Of a stretch of 64,000 nt of DNA, positions 47,483-59,490 are shown piece after piece; positions within the stretch are counted from its first letter, which is position 1; every line of letters starts with the position of its first letter. The translations under genes were made by a program, and so were the position numbers. The notes under the pieces were generated by a model, which made no database searches, was not told the DNA's origin, and saw only the letters and a list, made by a program, of their open reading frames with translations. The DNA comes from Xiphydria camelus (Eukaryota; Arthropoda; Insecta; Hymenoptera; Xiphydriidae), in the NCBI GenBank assembly GCA_963678675.1, contig OY783196.1, positions 27,630,827-27,694,826 on the forward strand, in the 5' to 3' direction.

Positions 47483-47695
47483 CACTAGAACTACCGAATG
47501 GTCGCGCTTTACAAGACGGTCGTTTTGGCGGGTGATTATCTCGTTATCCGTGGATTTTTCGTCCACACTGCTACAGAACTTTTTTGTAGAACGAAATGTG
47601 CACTACGAAAAAGTATTGTACCAATTTTGACGAAAACCTCACGGGTTACGAAATAATTGAGGTTGAATGGAACTCCGGCTGCGGTAGTTCTAGTG
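47483..47695. mobile_element. 213-bp MITE, probably TTAA-type
   Basis: CACTAGAACTACCG and the exact inverse CGGTAGTTCTAGTG are its ends. TTAA follows on the right (47696-47699), and TTCA, one change from TTAA, precedes on the left. The interior AAAACCTCACGGGTTACGAA resembles 25163-25182, so at least one older relative is present. Confidence 0.65.
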
Positions 47696-47700
47696 TTAAT

Positions 47701-47850
47701 GTGTTTTTTGATAGTCCTGAGAGCGCATTCATTCGATTCAAATGAATACCGATATGATCCAAATGATATTCAATTAAGTCAATGATATACACGTCTGGTC
47801 GATATTCATTCTAATCAAATAAATGTGCTCTTGGGACTATTCAAAAACAC
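47701..47850. mobile_element. 150-bp foldback element
   Basis: GTGTTTTTTGATAGTCCTGA with GAGCGCATT is paired with the inverted right end GTGTTTTTGAATAGTCCCAA with GAGCACATT. It lies immediately beside the preceding element. Confidence 0.65.
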
Positions 47851-47854
47851 GATT

Positions 47855-49059
47855 ATTCGATCAAACGAATTTTTTTCCGCGAGTATGTATTTCGCTATTG
47901 ATTATTATGACAGAATTAATTTTGCATTTTTTCCCTGCGGCGAAGTTCTACTGATTTTTAAAAGTAGTTGACTTTCTCATCGGTTTATACTAGTATTTAA
48001 AGGATCGTGCACCTCTGGACGCCCGTTCTCGTATTTGACTTTCAAGACGCTCGACTTATACGAAATTCTGTTCTGACAAACGTTGTCCTACCACGACAGT
48101 CAACATAATTATAAACTTAATATTTCACATTCCGAAATTCCATTCCCCAATTCCGACCTCCAACTTTACTCGGAGCTTTCTAAAGTATTAAAATGACGCC
48201 ATGAAATAATCACGGTTCTGCTCCAGATTAGAGTAGAACCTTCCACCCTTCTTAAACCGTGACATAGGTATATTTAAAGGGGAGCGATTGTTGAACGATT
48301 GCGTTTGTCGCTTGGAAGCAATTGTATCGTCGATATTATTTTATCGAATAAAACCCTACACGCGATGACCTGATAATTCGAATAATCACTCTCTGATCGT
48401 GATATCGTATACCAATTCGCGAAAGAGTACCTCATAATTTAATAAAGACAAGGCGATAAAGCGCGTGCTCGAATTCAACAATTTCCCAGAATTGGACGAC
48501 GGCGTCGACTTACACGGTTATAGGTATACGTGATTGCCGACCACGACGCTTTGCATGTTCCACACATGACATTACTTTTCCGAGAAAGTACCTATTATTT
48601 CGCCGCCCGATCGATAGAACCGCCTCGCGAACGATGACGGCCCGCGAATCGCTGGAACGCGCGCGGAGGTCTCAACGACGAGCTGTTCCTGGAATACAGG
48701 AGAACCTAGAGGTAGGTACAGGATAATATATGGAATCTTCATCCGCGACATACATCCGGTACATATTTATTGCGTTCCAGAGACGAAGCGTCATGATTAA
48801 ACGCGCGATTTATTTCCACGTTACACACGAATCGAAAATCACGATCAATCGACGTGAAGGACTCGACTCTCTGTGTAACCCGACATTATCTGCGCGTGAC
48901 ATTATCTGCTCGCCGACTGGCGAGCGCGTAAAAGGGCGCTTCCATTGTCCCATTGTCCCGGAAACGGACGAGGCCGAATTTCGGAACGCTCGTAAGAACA
49001 ATCGTGCGACGGATTGCGGCCTGGTCGCGCTGCGATCCCGCGGAAAGTTTAGCGCGAGC
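47855..49059. other. Unassigned sequence, no gene seen
   Basis: No repeat or motif stands out. The plus frame at 48730-49119 runs into the palindromic element that follows and has no domain. Confidence 0.35.
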
Positions 49060-49063
49060 TTAA

Positions 49064-49640
49064 GAGGCCGACACACCCCGTCTGGAAATGTAAAGCTATA
49101 TTTTCAACATGGTGCATAAGAACCTTTTGCATTTTCGCCACCACACTTAAAAAACATAAATCTAGAGCCCTACAGAAAAAAATATATAATAATAATAAAT
49201 TTCTGATTTTGCCGATTGATTACAACAACAAAATTTATTTTTTTTTTCTATAGGGCCCTAGATTTATGTTTTTTAAGTGTGGTGGCGAAAATACGAAAGG
49301 TTCTTATGCACCATCTTGGAAATATTACTTTACAGCTGCGACAATATTCGGGCATTTTTGTCGCGGCTGTAAAGTAATATTTCCAACACATGGTGCATAA
49401 GAACCTTTCGTATTTTCGCCACCACACTTAAAGAACATAAATCTAGGGCCCTATAGAAAAAAGAAATAAATTTTTTTGTTGTAATCAATCGGCAAAATCA
49501 GAAATTTATTATTTATTCATTGTTTTCTCTATAGGGCTCTAGATTTATGTTTTTTAAGTGTGATGGCGAAAATGCAAAAGGTTCTTATGCACCATGTTGA
49601 AAATATAGCTTTACATTTCCAGACGGGGTGTGTCGGCCTC
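49064..49640. mobile_element. 577-bp full-length palindromic element, TTAA-flanked
   Basis: TTAA lies at 49060-49063 and 49641-49644. The ends AGAGGCCGACACACCCCGTC are exact inverses for at least 75 bases. Almost the whole element is one palindrome made of four alternating copies of GGTGCATAAGAACCTTT with CGCCACCACACTTAA and CTAGATTTATG. The centre (49312-49388) is a second hairpin built on AATATTACTTTACAGC. It has no transposase and is probably mobilised by a TTAA-specific (piggyBac-type) enzyme. Confidence 0.85.
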
Positions 49641-49644
49641 TTAA

Positions 49645-50329
49645 CCGATCGCAGTCGCGGTAATCGGACGACTCGAGTTCGCGAAAGTGCACCGTGAGGG
49701 GGCGTCGCGAACTTTCCGGGGTAATCAGTAGCCGTTGGACGGTACGCGGTGGGGGAATTATCGACACGCTCGGCTTGCCGACGAATCGACCACTCTTCCT
49801 ACGGTTTGTATAAAGTTCGGTATAGAGATTAATAAAGTGGATAAACTTCTGCGTAGCGCCGTAAACTTCTCCAAAGCATCGCCAACTTCGAACTCGATCG
49901 TTACGACTCTCAGTGCTCGAGCGGTTCGAAAAAAAGAGAACAATCGCGAGGGCTTTCGATTATTTTTGTACTCCCGCGGCATTAAAGCATCCATCGCGAT
50001 GGGATTTGTCAATACGCCTGCCGCGCAAAAGGGGGAGGGTTCGAGAAGGGTCTGCGCGGGGAGAAATACACCGCCGTAAAGGGTGAATGCACGAAACGAA
50101 GCTCGATGCGTATTAACATTTTTACGAGGCGGTATGTTAGAGATATCGCGTTTTAAAATTTGATTCGCGAGTCCCTACGTCCACGATAAACATGGAAATC
50201 AGTCGACCCGATGTGTAATCATCGTTGATTATTCATAGCCACTTGGCTTGTACTTTTAAAGAGAGAGGGTTGAGTCGTAATATCACGCTGTATTCCACAC
50301 GACAAAATAGTGATGTTAATTTTTAGTAC
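49645..50329. other. Unassigned sequence, no gene seen
   Basis: A plus frame of 114 codons (49735-50079) is overlapped by a minus frame, and neither has a motif. Confidence 0.35.
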
Positions 50330-50525
50330 TATTTCTCGCGAGGTAAGGAACTTTAATCACTATCATATCTCATTATCAATGAACTTTCGGCCTACATCGG
50401 CGTAAGACTTTATTATAGATAAAAATGTAATCGTCAAAAAAGTATTACATAAATATGAGCCAAAAAGCTTATAGATAATGAGATAATAGCGATTTGAGTT
50501 TCTTTCGCGGCGAGTATGTTTAACC
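50330..50525. mobile_element. Family B foldback MITE, copy 4 (most diverged)
   Basis: TTCTCGCGAGGTAAGGAACT and GCGGCGAGTATGTTTAACC stand where other copies have CTCGCCAGG ends. The inner CATCGGCGTAAGACTTTATT and AAAAAAGTATTACATAAATA still match. Confidence 0.75.
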
Positions 50526-50532
50526 GGATATA

Positions 50533-50605
50533 ATAATGTACCACATCTGGTGTCATTCAGTCTCATATCATTATTATCCAACACCAAAAAAGTGGTCTAT
50601 ATAGG
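50533..50605 (-). mobile_element. Family J fragment, copy 2
   Basis: Resembles the reverse complement of 14870-14935 (ACCACATCTGGTGTCATTCA and CAACACCAAAAAAGTGGTCT). It adjoins family B copy 4. Confidence 0.5.
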
Positions 50606-51839
50606 TCCACACCGCAAAATTTTGTACATTTCCAAGTAGGCGTCGAAAACTTGCACAATTAGACGGATATTTCCCAAGGGCTTACATCTCTGCGTGCCTA
50701 ATTAATTAATTAATTAAATTTTTTCCTACCTCAAAGCGCCTCGGTCAACTTTTTCATCGAATATTATTATCTACCCGAAGCATCGTCCTTCCACGTCGCG
50801 TAAATACCTCATCCTGCAGTGAATGGAATTGCCAGGAAGTCGTAGAGAAGATGCCGTTCCATTTACGTAAGAGGATTGCAGCCCCGTCATACGTAGGTAA
50901 CACCGCGTAAGATCGTAAACGCACCGAGTTAAACTATTGAGGCCGTTGCGAGATATAGACACACCGATGAGATCGCGTAACATCAGACAGGCATTTGTAG
51001 AGATACGACGAACAAAGCTCCCCCATTTCTTCAAATCACTCTTTACTTACGCGAGAAAGCTCGCGCTGCAATTTGTACCGCGTTTAATGGTAAGAAAAGC
51101 TCACACGGGTCTCTCGTTGAAATTTACCCGAGTTTAACCGTAAACGTCGCACTGTTGTTCGTTACAATTTATCGCCGTTTAGAGCTCCTTGCGGTTCGGT
51201 CCGTAAATTTGACCGGAATACGCCGCAGGGGTTCATTTACCGTCTGTAAAATCAATCGTGTCAAATTCTTTTCTTTCATTTTTTCTTCGACTGGTTATAA
51301 TTGATTTTTAAGAAAATAATACACTTTAAGTGTTTCGGCATGCTGCAGTCCAAATGCATCTTCGTCCAGCAGATCGATACGTCGATATTCGAGGAGGAGA
51401 GATCGGAATTTAATAAAGGTGCCGGGGCGAATGCACGCGCGCCAGAAGGAGCGATAATATTAATGAACCGTCCAACGCGAAAGAAATCCAGTCGGAAATC
51501 CCCCCGCGAAATAAAAGAAAATTAACAAATGGATACCCCGCTCCGTCACAATAAAAAGCTTCTCGGCTTTAATCGTTCTCATTTGTTATTATGACATTCT
51601 CAGAGCGGGTCTCTCCATCGATTAGCTGTTTTTCGCATAGCCGGCCGCTCCCTCGGCGGTCGAGGCTCGCGGTCTCTTATCGGCCTCACGAGAACCAAAA
51701 ATACTTTTCCCCTCGGATTACTATAGACGGTACATTTTTGCGCGACCGTGAAACGCTTCGCGTGTGACTTAATTGCCCCGCGACGAATGAATTGCCAGTG
51801 AAAAATGCTTGCCTATCGGTCGACGTTGAAATTAATACT
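50606..51839. other. Unassigned sequence, no gene seen
   Basis: Short frames only, with a TTAATTAATTAATTAA run at about 50700-50716. Confidence 0.35.
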
Positions 51840-52089
51840 CGAGGAGGATTCACGCAAAAGCAGACATGTCCATTTGTGAAAACATCTGGAAAAAACTGGG
51901 TTTTGTTCTTATATGTGTTGTTCTGATTGAACTCGGTAGGTTTAAATAAGAAATAGTTATAAGATTTGTCTTTCTTTCCGGGAATCTAGATAAGGCCAGC
52001 TCTAGAAACCAAACAAGAGATTACAAATGTGGATAAAAATAGATTGGGATTAAAAATGGACATGTCTGCTTTTGCATGAACCCTCCTCG
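51840..52089. mobile_element. 250-bp MITE with 34-bp ends
   Basis: Left CGAGGAGGATTCACGCAAAA then GCAGACATGTCCAT. Right inverted CGAGGAGGGTTCATGCAAAA then GCAGACATGTCCAT. Two mismatches in 34 positions. The interior is unrelated and non-coding. Confidence 0.85.
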
Positions 52090-53184
52090 CTTGTCCTCGT
52101 GTCGGGGTTGTCATTTCAAAAATAATCCGAATGATTTGATCAACGCGCCGCAGGAAAATTGAATTCGAAACTGGTGTAATGATGTCACGCGAGTTAAAAT
52201 ATTCCTGATAATGGTAAATCGATTTTTCAGATTAATTATTCTTTTTTATAACCCTTGATCTCAAGCCCAATCTCTCTCTAAAAACATCATTCATGCAGCG
52301 AATATAATTTACAATCGACAATTCCCACGGCAGAACTCGCAGAATCCTCAACCCCGGAATGATTTAAGTGGCTAAAATCTCGAAGCGCCTATTAAGACAC
52401 TCGCGGAAACGCCTCCCCCGGCAAACTTCCCTTTATGGAAATGACAAACGTTACGACGCTCTCTCGAGCGCGGTCAGGATCCCGAAGCGCCGCGCCTTTG
52501 TGAAGAGGAGGAAGGACGAGAAACCGCATCCTCCTCCGAGCAGGCTGCATGCTGCCGACGGTGCCAAAGTGAGCGTCGGACACGGTTGTTCGAAGAAATT
52601 CGAATTGCAGATTACTCCGCAGTATCGCTCCCTTTACCCTTTCAGTCACGAATTTTTGTTGACGAGGTGAAAAATATTTGATTAGTGGTTTTGGATCACT
52701 GGAGGTACTATAAATATCCTTAACTTATAAAAAACCGATCTTTTTTGCCTTTTGACAAAATGATGACGTACAACTTCAAAAAAGTAATTTGACAAAATAT
52801 ATAAAATGTCCGGCATACTTACTATGCAACCTTACAATATCACTTATAAACTTTCAAAATTTACACAAACCGTTATTTAAAACAGTGATGATATAAAAAT
52901 TTGAGAAAATTCTGACCGTGTGTTTTACAGTGCTTCTGAACACGTTGTGGGAGTCGATGTAGAAATTGCTTACAAATCTTATCAACTTTTAACAGGCGGT
53001 GCCAAATGTGATTAACGCACTTCAAATGGGATGCCATCAGTTGCCTACATCGTGTTCATGTGGCAAAACGCAATCAGCTCCGCATAAACGGAGTTAAGAT
53101 TCTTATGTCGTCAATTGGCGACGCAGTGACCGAAAGTGTGATCAAAGAAGTCCTGCGGAAAGTCGAGCGGCAAACTTTAATACT
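52090..53184. other. Unassigned sequence, possible decayed coding remnant
   Basis: AT-rich from 52670. Between about 53008 and 53187 a plus frame of about 57 codons (HFKWDAISCL, RINGVKILMSSIGDAV, IKEVLRKVERQ) ends at TGA just inside the next element. TTTTACAG at about 52922-52929 could be an acceptor. I cannot identify a family, and the frame could be chance. Confidence 0.25.
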
Positions 53185-53465
53185 ATGAGGAGCCATCTTT
53201 CAAAACGCCGTTTTTGAACAAAACCTTGTTCTCAGTAAATCCTAATTATTCGTTCTAGAGTTAGAAATTGCAATATCTCATTTTTGCAGGTGAAAGTATG
53301 TAGCATTAAAAGTGCCATAAGAAATCCAGCAAAATTGAAAAATCGACACCCACAAACAAAAGTAATTAAGAAATAATTAGAGTTTTACTGAAGACTTTTA
53401 TTTTATTGGAGACTGAAGACACAAGGCTTTGTTCGAAAACTGCATTTTGAAAGATAGCTCCTCAT
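53185..53465. mobile_element. 281-bp MITE with ends of about 50 bp
   Basis: ATGAGGAGCCATCTTTCAAA with ACGCCGTTTTTGAACAAA is matched, inverted, by ATGAGGAGCTATCTTTCAAA with ATGCAGTTTTCGAACAAA. The core is AT-rich and without frames. No clear target duplication is visible. Confidence 0.85.
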
Positions 53466-56144
53466 GTTGTTACGTTGGCTCGAGTTCTCGACTTGAAATC
53501 CGTCGCGACAGCAAAAAGTGGCCACTGCTCTTTCGAGGCGTTTTCCTTTTTGCGGAGTGCACCGCCATCTCCCGCAATAGCGCGGCAAAGCAGTCGGCCC
53601 AAATCGAAATGCAAAACTTCCCGCATCGACGGAGAGACTCCGGGGAATCTCGTTCCGAGCAACGCACGGCTCGGCTGACTTTCACGGAAAGCGCCAATAA
53701 TGCGCGGAAGTAATGGTATTCCTCGGGGACTCCGTCGATGCCGGTGGCGCGGGGAACGAAAAGGATGCGCGACCGAGCGAGCGCGAGATATGCCGAGGCG
53801 CGCAATAGAACGGAATATATAATGTAACACAGTAGGTGCTCTTACCGCGGAGAGAGACATTTACGAACGATCTATACGATCAATCTGAAAAAGAAAATGA
53901 ACGGATGTGACGAAGTGAGAGAAAAGTGACACGAAAAGAATTTAAGCTCCGAATAAGGAGGAGTAGTTTGAACGAACGATGGAGAGTTATCGTCGAAATG
54001 CCAGGACGAACGAAATGAGGCGAAAAGTTTTACCCGAAGATAGATGCGAACGCGCGGCAGAGCGGCAGTGTCGCGAGGCGGTAACGAAAGTGTGGGAAGT
54101 ATTCGTTCGGGAGTCACGAAGCGGTGGTCTAAGAGATTGCCGGAGTAAAAAGTGGAAAGGCCGATGAGAAATGTCGGTTGGGGTCATCGAGTCGACACGA
54201 GAGAGTCCGCGATGAAGACTAAAATTCAACCCGTATCGACGAAGGGAGCGATGGAGAAGCTCTCGGATGCTTTTTGCGACTGTATTATTTCTGATTGATT
54301 TCTATCTCGATCGGTCGATTCGCGACGACTTTCTTCGGCGCCTGATACGCGGGACAACACGAGTGAATTAAGGTTTCTCGAGCGGTACAGGGGCTTTTTC
54401 CCTGCTAAAAGTTAGTCCGCTGAAGTACAGTAACACTCTAAAGTATGTTCTTCGTGCGGTGTGGCGACAATGTTTGACGTACGCAGTGTTATGTGTGTAT
54501 CTGTGAGTTCAAAAATGGAGCCCAAAATATCTGGTCATGCATCTGTACGCCATGCAACGTTGCCACATTGACTTGTCAAAGGTTAAACTTATCAAGAACA
54601 ATTAATAAAACAAATAACGGGCTTCTTAATGAACGTGAAAATTGGTATAGATGATTTTAGTTCATCAACCTTGCTGTTCAAAAAATTTCAGAATTTTTTC
54701 ACTATTTTTCTCAGAAATATCGCGGCTTGTTGGTTATAACCCATAAGAACACGTGTTATTTCGTTATTCAAAAATCTTTGCAACGAGCTTCTTAAAAGAC
54801 TTGAAAATTTAACTGAATTTTTTTTTACTTCAATCTACCGAATGCAATCATTTTCATGCGTTTCTCACTATTTTTAGTATAACGCTCGAGAAACCTTAAG
54901 GCGGATCCGAGCTCCCTTTCCTCACTGTTCCTTCGATTTCCTAATCTCAAAGGGATCAAGCGTGCGCCGATTTCGCTATACGCGCGGCCCCCTGTATATC
55001 CGCGAAACGCAATCGAACCTCCGTTTGATCAGGAATAGCGAGACGCGCCCCTCTCGCGCGGTGGAGGTCCACTTTGGGGTTGATGGCGACGCGACGCTAT
55101 CAGGCGTGTTGCCGATGCGGTGAACGTGGTCCGCCTTCGTAACACGGACCTTCGTCGGTGGGCTCTTCTTATTAGTCGGGTTTCGTCGACATTGCTTTGA
55201 CGGAGGGCGGAGCAGCTTTTATTGCTATTCGACGGAGAGGGCTCTAACTGCTGAGGGAATTTCGTCGTTTGAAATAAGGATCAATCATTGTATGATATTA
55301 AATCGACTAAATTTATATTACAAGTCTCCGAGAGAAAATGTTCAATTAAATAGTCATCGGTAACGAACAAATGTAACGGCTCGGCTTTTATTTACCGCTG
55401 TTTGGAAAAGTTTTGTGAGGGCCGGGGCCCTCCTATTTTAATAAATCTAAATGTGATGATGGCGGGCCCAATAGCGGGGAGTGAGTAATCAGCCACTCTC
55501 CCAATATTAATATATTACAAGGTATGAACTTTGTATAGACGCCACGCGTCATTTTGTAATTTTTGTACGACACGAACAACAGTTGCCAGGGAATATGCTT
55601 CGATCGATCGACTCGTCGCTTTCTCAGAATTTTATTAATACCAACACAATAGTCGTTGCCTAGGTACCTTCCGCTCAAACGTCGTGGGAAGCGATTACGA
55701 TGCAAAGAGTCTATAAAATCAACGCGAAGCATCAACCTGTACATAGGAATTTCTTTCCTGAATAACTACTGGCCTCTCCGTTCCTCTCTTATGGAACAAC
55801 GTAAGTACCCTGTAATGCTGAAGACAGAATTCTTTCTTTAGATTTCTCGGAAAGTATCACGCTCGGCTCCAATCATGCGAGAACGCTTCTCCTCGAGCCT
55901 TCGTTACACTTCGAGCGAATTAACGACGAAAGAATCGAAGCATTTTGTTCGAACCCGTAAAAATAACGTAAGGTAACTGTCCCAATAGCAGAACACTTCC
56001 TAGCAGCCGGACATATTTGGATATAATTCGATTGATCGAATGGGATAAAACAAAACTACTAGTTGAAAGAAATGTTCAATAAATTAAAAATGTGCACAGA
56101 AAGTGTCACTGGTAAAAACTCAGAGTAAAATCTGCTATATGAAT
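53466..56144. other. Unassigned sequence with one diverged direct repeat
   Basis: CpG-rich to 54420. Then GGGCTTCTTAATGAACGTGA (54619) and GAGCTTCTTAAAAGACTTGA (54785) head two diverged units of about 166 bp (both with TTTCTCACTATTTTTxxTA-like ends). A lone GTAAGGTAACTGTCCCAAT terminus lies near 55970. No gene is recognised. Confidence 0.35.
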
Positions 56145-56383
56145 TCCCAGGCGGAAAAATTTTATATGCATATTTTTTATAGATGATCCATATGTAGTTT
56201 TGGTCGTATATGGATTATATGTGATTTCTATATTAACCATATAAGGACTACATATATAGACTGTTGAATGACTGTATTATATAATCCATATATAGTCTGC
56301 ATATGGTTAATATATAAATCATATAGAATCCATACATGTGACCAAAACCACATATGGATCATATAGAACTTTTTCGCCTGGGT
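56145..56383. mobile_element. Family D foldback MITE, copy 4
   Basis: CCCAGGCGGAAAAATTTTAT and the inverted CCCAGGCGAAAAAGTTCTAT close a palindromic interior (GGTCGTATATGGATTATATG, ATTTCTATATTAACCATATA and their inverses, around TAGACTGTTGAATGACTGTA). It is the best-preserved family member. Confidence 0.85.
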
Positions 56384-57363
56384 TTTTACATCTTTCATTT
56401 TATTTTATACGGTCCGCTGTATCAAAAAAAGACCACGTGTACCCTCAGAAAACGACGTAACGAAACTCCCAGATGTCTCCCGCAAATTCACCATTGTTTC
56501 TCCTTCGCGGCATCAGAGCGAAGTGCGGAAAACCGTCTCCGCCGACCGGTAATAAATCGTTCCTTTTTCTCGCGCGAAAAATCGGTCCAACATTAATTGC
56601 GGCGACCCGGCCGTCGTCGTCGCGTCTACGCGAGAAACCTCTCCATCTCGATTCGTACCTATACCGTTTCAGTCGCCCGCCTCGTCCCTCCGCCGCCCGT
56701 GCGCCCTCCTCTTTTTCCGCGCTCTCGCAATTCCTCTCGAGCGACACTTTACCGGTGGGAAATTGATTCGTCGCTCGATTATTCCCCGCGGCTATCATCG
56801 AGGCTCGGATTGACGCGTGGGGGAGGGGGCCGCTCTCCGAACTTTTTCAACCCCCGTCGCGGTGCCCCACGTGCGTTCACCCTCCGCGGGAACACCGCAC
56901 ACGCGCGGAGTTTTACGCGAATCGCCGGGGCGAAACTTGGAATGGAGGCGTTCGCGCGAGGGGAGGCTTCCACCGTATGCTATTCTCGAGAACTTGAAGA
57001 GTTTAAAAAAAGCAATGGAGCTCGGCCGAACACCGCTGTTCGAGGCTGAATAATCAAATCCGTTGTACCCGAGAACCTTATTTACATAGACTCTCCGTTG
57101 TGGGGTGTTTCGAGAGCGTCCGACGACGAGAGGGGTCGAAAATCTGTAGAGCAATGCGTGGAACTTTTTTTAAGTATTTTTTTCCAAATATACGTACCTA
57201 CAACACTCGAAATAAGCGTTCAACGATATTTAAGTCCATTTCAATTCCCAAATGAAATCCCATATTTCGTGTTTTCCGTCGCTCAAATGAGGAACTTTTG
57301 CATGAAATTTTGTTTTCCTTGAAAATTGTACTGAACGAAGCTATCGTGTTATAAAAACCAGGG
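56384..57363. other. Unassigned CpG-rich sequence, no gene seen
   Basis: Frames at 56445-57154 overlap in several registers on both strands and have no domain. Confidence 0.35.
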
Positions 57364-57367
57364 AGCA

Positions 57368-57962
57368 TGACACACGCCACAGAAGAAGCGCGGCGGGAAG
57401 GCCCGTCTGGCGAGCTCCGCCGGGGAACTCGGGCCCCGAAGCGGGCGTCCGAAGTCTTGAAAAAGACTGCCCGCGTCGGGGGGAGGGCTAGCCCACGGAC
57501 TCCGCTGGCGAACTCGAGCCTCACGGCGAGCGCCGAAGTCTTGAAAAAGACTGTCCGCGTCGGGGAAGCGAGCGGTGGGGGAGCCTGCCCACGGACCCTG
57601 CTGGCGAGCTCGAGCCTCACGGCGAGCGTCTGAAGGCTGCGTCGGGATGGGAGAACGGCGAGAGAGCTAGTCCTGGGTGCTGCGAACTCGAGTCTTTAAT
57701 GCGCGAGTTGTGGAGCTCTGAAAAGAACTGCCTGGCCCCGGGCTCGGGGCCTCCTTATATCTAGCCTCCTACGCTACAGCTACCTCTGCGCTTCCCCTCG
57801 ATTGGTGGACCGCGGTCGGGTGGGGGACCGGTGCAGCGGGACGCACGGTGGGGTTAGCTGCGCTACTACTTATGCGCGTCGGCCCGCTGGCCGAGCGCGT
57901 CTATGCTATTACTAATTCTAGGGCTAAAACTAATTATATTAACGCTAAAATGTCGCATGACA
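57368..57962 (-). mobile_element. Solo LTR of an LTR retrotransposon
   Basis: Read on the minus strand it begins TGTCATGCGACA and ends TGTGTCA. It is flanked by AGCA on both sides (57364-57367 and 57963-57966), as expected of a 4-bp integration duplication. It contains CCAAT (CACCAATCGAGGGG), a TATA-like GATATAAGGAGGCC, and ATTAAA as a possible polyadenylation signal. A GC-rich 3' part holds two to three imperfect tandem units built on CAGTCTTTTTCAAGACTTCG with CTCGCCGTGAGGCTCGAG. No internal gag-pol lies beside it, so it is a solo LTR left by recombination. Superfamily (Gypsy or Pao) unresolved. Confidence 0.7.
57400..57635. repeat. Imperfect tandem repeats inside the LTR
   Basis: GAAGTCTTGAAAAAGACTG occurs at about 57450 and 57535, each followed by CCGCGTCGGG. 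CTCGAGCCTCACGGCGAGCG occurs at about 57514 and 57609. The period is about 85-95 bp. GTCTTGAAAAAGAC is itself nearly palindromic. Confidence 0.7.
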
Positions 57963-57966
57963 AGCA

Positions 57967-59244
57967 CTGTATTTTTTAATAATATGTAACTATATTGGAG
58001 AAAACGAATTAATTAATCGTGCCTCAAACGCCTAAACCACGCCCCGGCCCAGAACGCAGTATGATTGGCCGATAGCGCTTTTACTGTTGCGTGACGTCAC
58101 ACATTGCTTCTCGCTGTTTGCCCGGCTCTTTCAAACGCTACATTTTTAACTCAAATTTGTGAGGGTATCCGACGTGTTAACACCATAAGTTTATATACCG
58201 TTGAAATTGTAATTTTTTACTCTATTTTTTAAGCCGATAAAAAAAATCATGCAAGTTCCTCATTGGGAAGAAATTTTCTACTGAAAGAGTGCCAGATGAT
58301 AAATACTATATCAGGTTCAGAAATTAACCGATACATTCGAGGATATATTTGAGCCGCATAAACTTTTGACGGCGAATATTTTCTGACCAAATTTTATGAC
58401 GAAGTATGGGGATCGCGAAGTAAACGACGGGCTCTAATTGATTCGTTAAAAGATAAATACTGATACTCTAAAAGGCAACGAGACCATCTTCGGTTTCATT
58501 AGCACGACGCGATCGTGTAACGAGGATGTAATACCTGCAGTAATCAAAGTACAACTCTTAAAGCAAGTATCTCGCATCGAGTATTCTCGACGTTGTTTTT
58601 CTTGGAACGCAGGGGTGGCTGTCTCCCCGGTACCGGATGAAATCACCAGTTAAACTGATGCCCACGCATTTAATATAAATAACACTTTCGGGTAAACACA
58701 TCGACATTTACACGAAACAAAAACAACCACTGTCGTCTCCGAATCGCTCTTCACCCCCAAAAGTTTCGGCGCGACGAGTTAAAACTCGCCCGATCGCGTA
58801 GAACCAGCCCGAGGAGAAGACGGACTTCGAGCAACGGTAATTTCTCCGGAAACTGACCGAAGAGCCACGTGTAACTTCTTGGGCGGACTTCCCGCCGCGC
58901 GTATCCGTAAAAGAAACGGAGCTTCGCAATTTCACGGCGAATCGACGTAAGAGGATCGAGAGTTCGCGGCCCCCAAAACTGACGCCAGCCCGACTGTCAG
59001 TTCACCCTCGTAACTTGAACGGTGCTACCGTCGAAACGGATGATTGATTGCGTCAAAAACAACGCCGCCGATGCCGAACACCGTCGAAAATGAATCGGCT
59101 TATTTCGACGCGCGGCGGCACTAAAAACGGGAGAATTACTCCGCTGTTTATAATCCTCGAAGAGTTCTTTCTTCGATGATATATCGAGAATTCTCGCGAA
59201 AGGGAAGACGAAGGTAACGGCCTATGTACGTGGAAAAAAATAAT
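57967..59244. other. Unassigned sequence, no gene seen
   Basis: Contains TGACGTCA at 58092-58099 beside ATTGGCC (about 58064), a CCAAT/CRE-like pairing. The rest has short overlapping frames without motif. Confidence 0.35.
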
Positions 59245-59490
59245 CTATCTGAGAACTTGTTGCTTGTCGTGACAAAAATATTATCTGTGGCAGCAAAAGA
59301 TATGCCCAATATAGCAGTACAAATATATTATTTGCTGGGACAACAAACATTTTTACCGAAAAACCTCACTGTGATTGCAGTTATATTTACCATTATTTTG
59401 TGTGTGGATTTATCTTTTGCTTCCACAGATAGTATTTTTGTCACGACAGCAAACAGTTCTCAGCAAAACCCAGTTTTGCTCTAAGACTGT
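59245..59490 (+). mobile_element. Family H foldback element, copy 2
   Basis: GTCGTGACAAAAATATTATC with GTGGCAGCAAAAGATAT is mirrored by the inverse of ATCTTTTGCTTCCACAGATA with GTATTTTTGTCACGACAG. It ends CAGCAAAACCCAGTTTTGCT, matching copy 1 (1617-1856) in reverse. An 86-codon frame across it follows from the element sequence and is unlikely to be a gene. Confidence 0.7.

Noticed and set aside
59224..59484. 86-codon plus frame with hydrophobic stretch
   Set aside because: It coincides with the family H foldback element, which occurs inverted at 1617-1856 without a matching frame.
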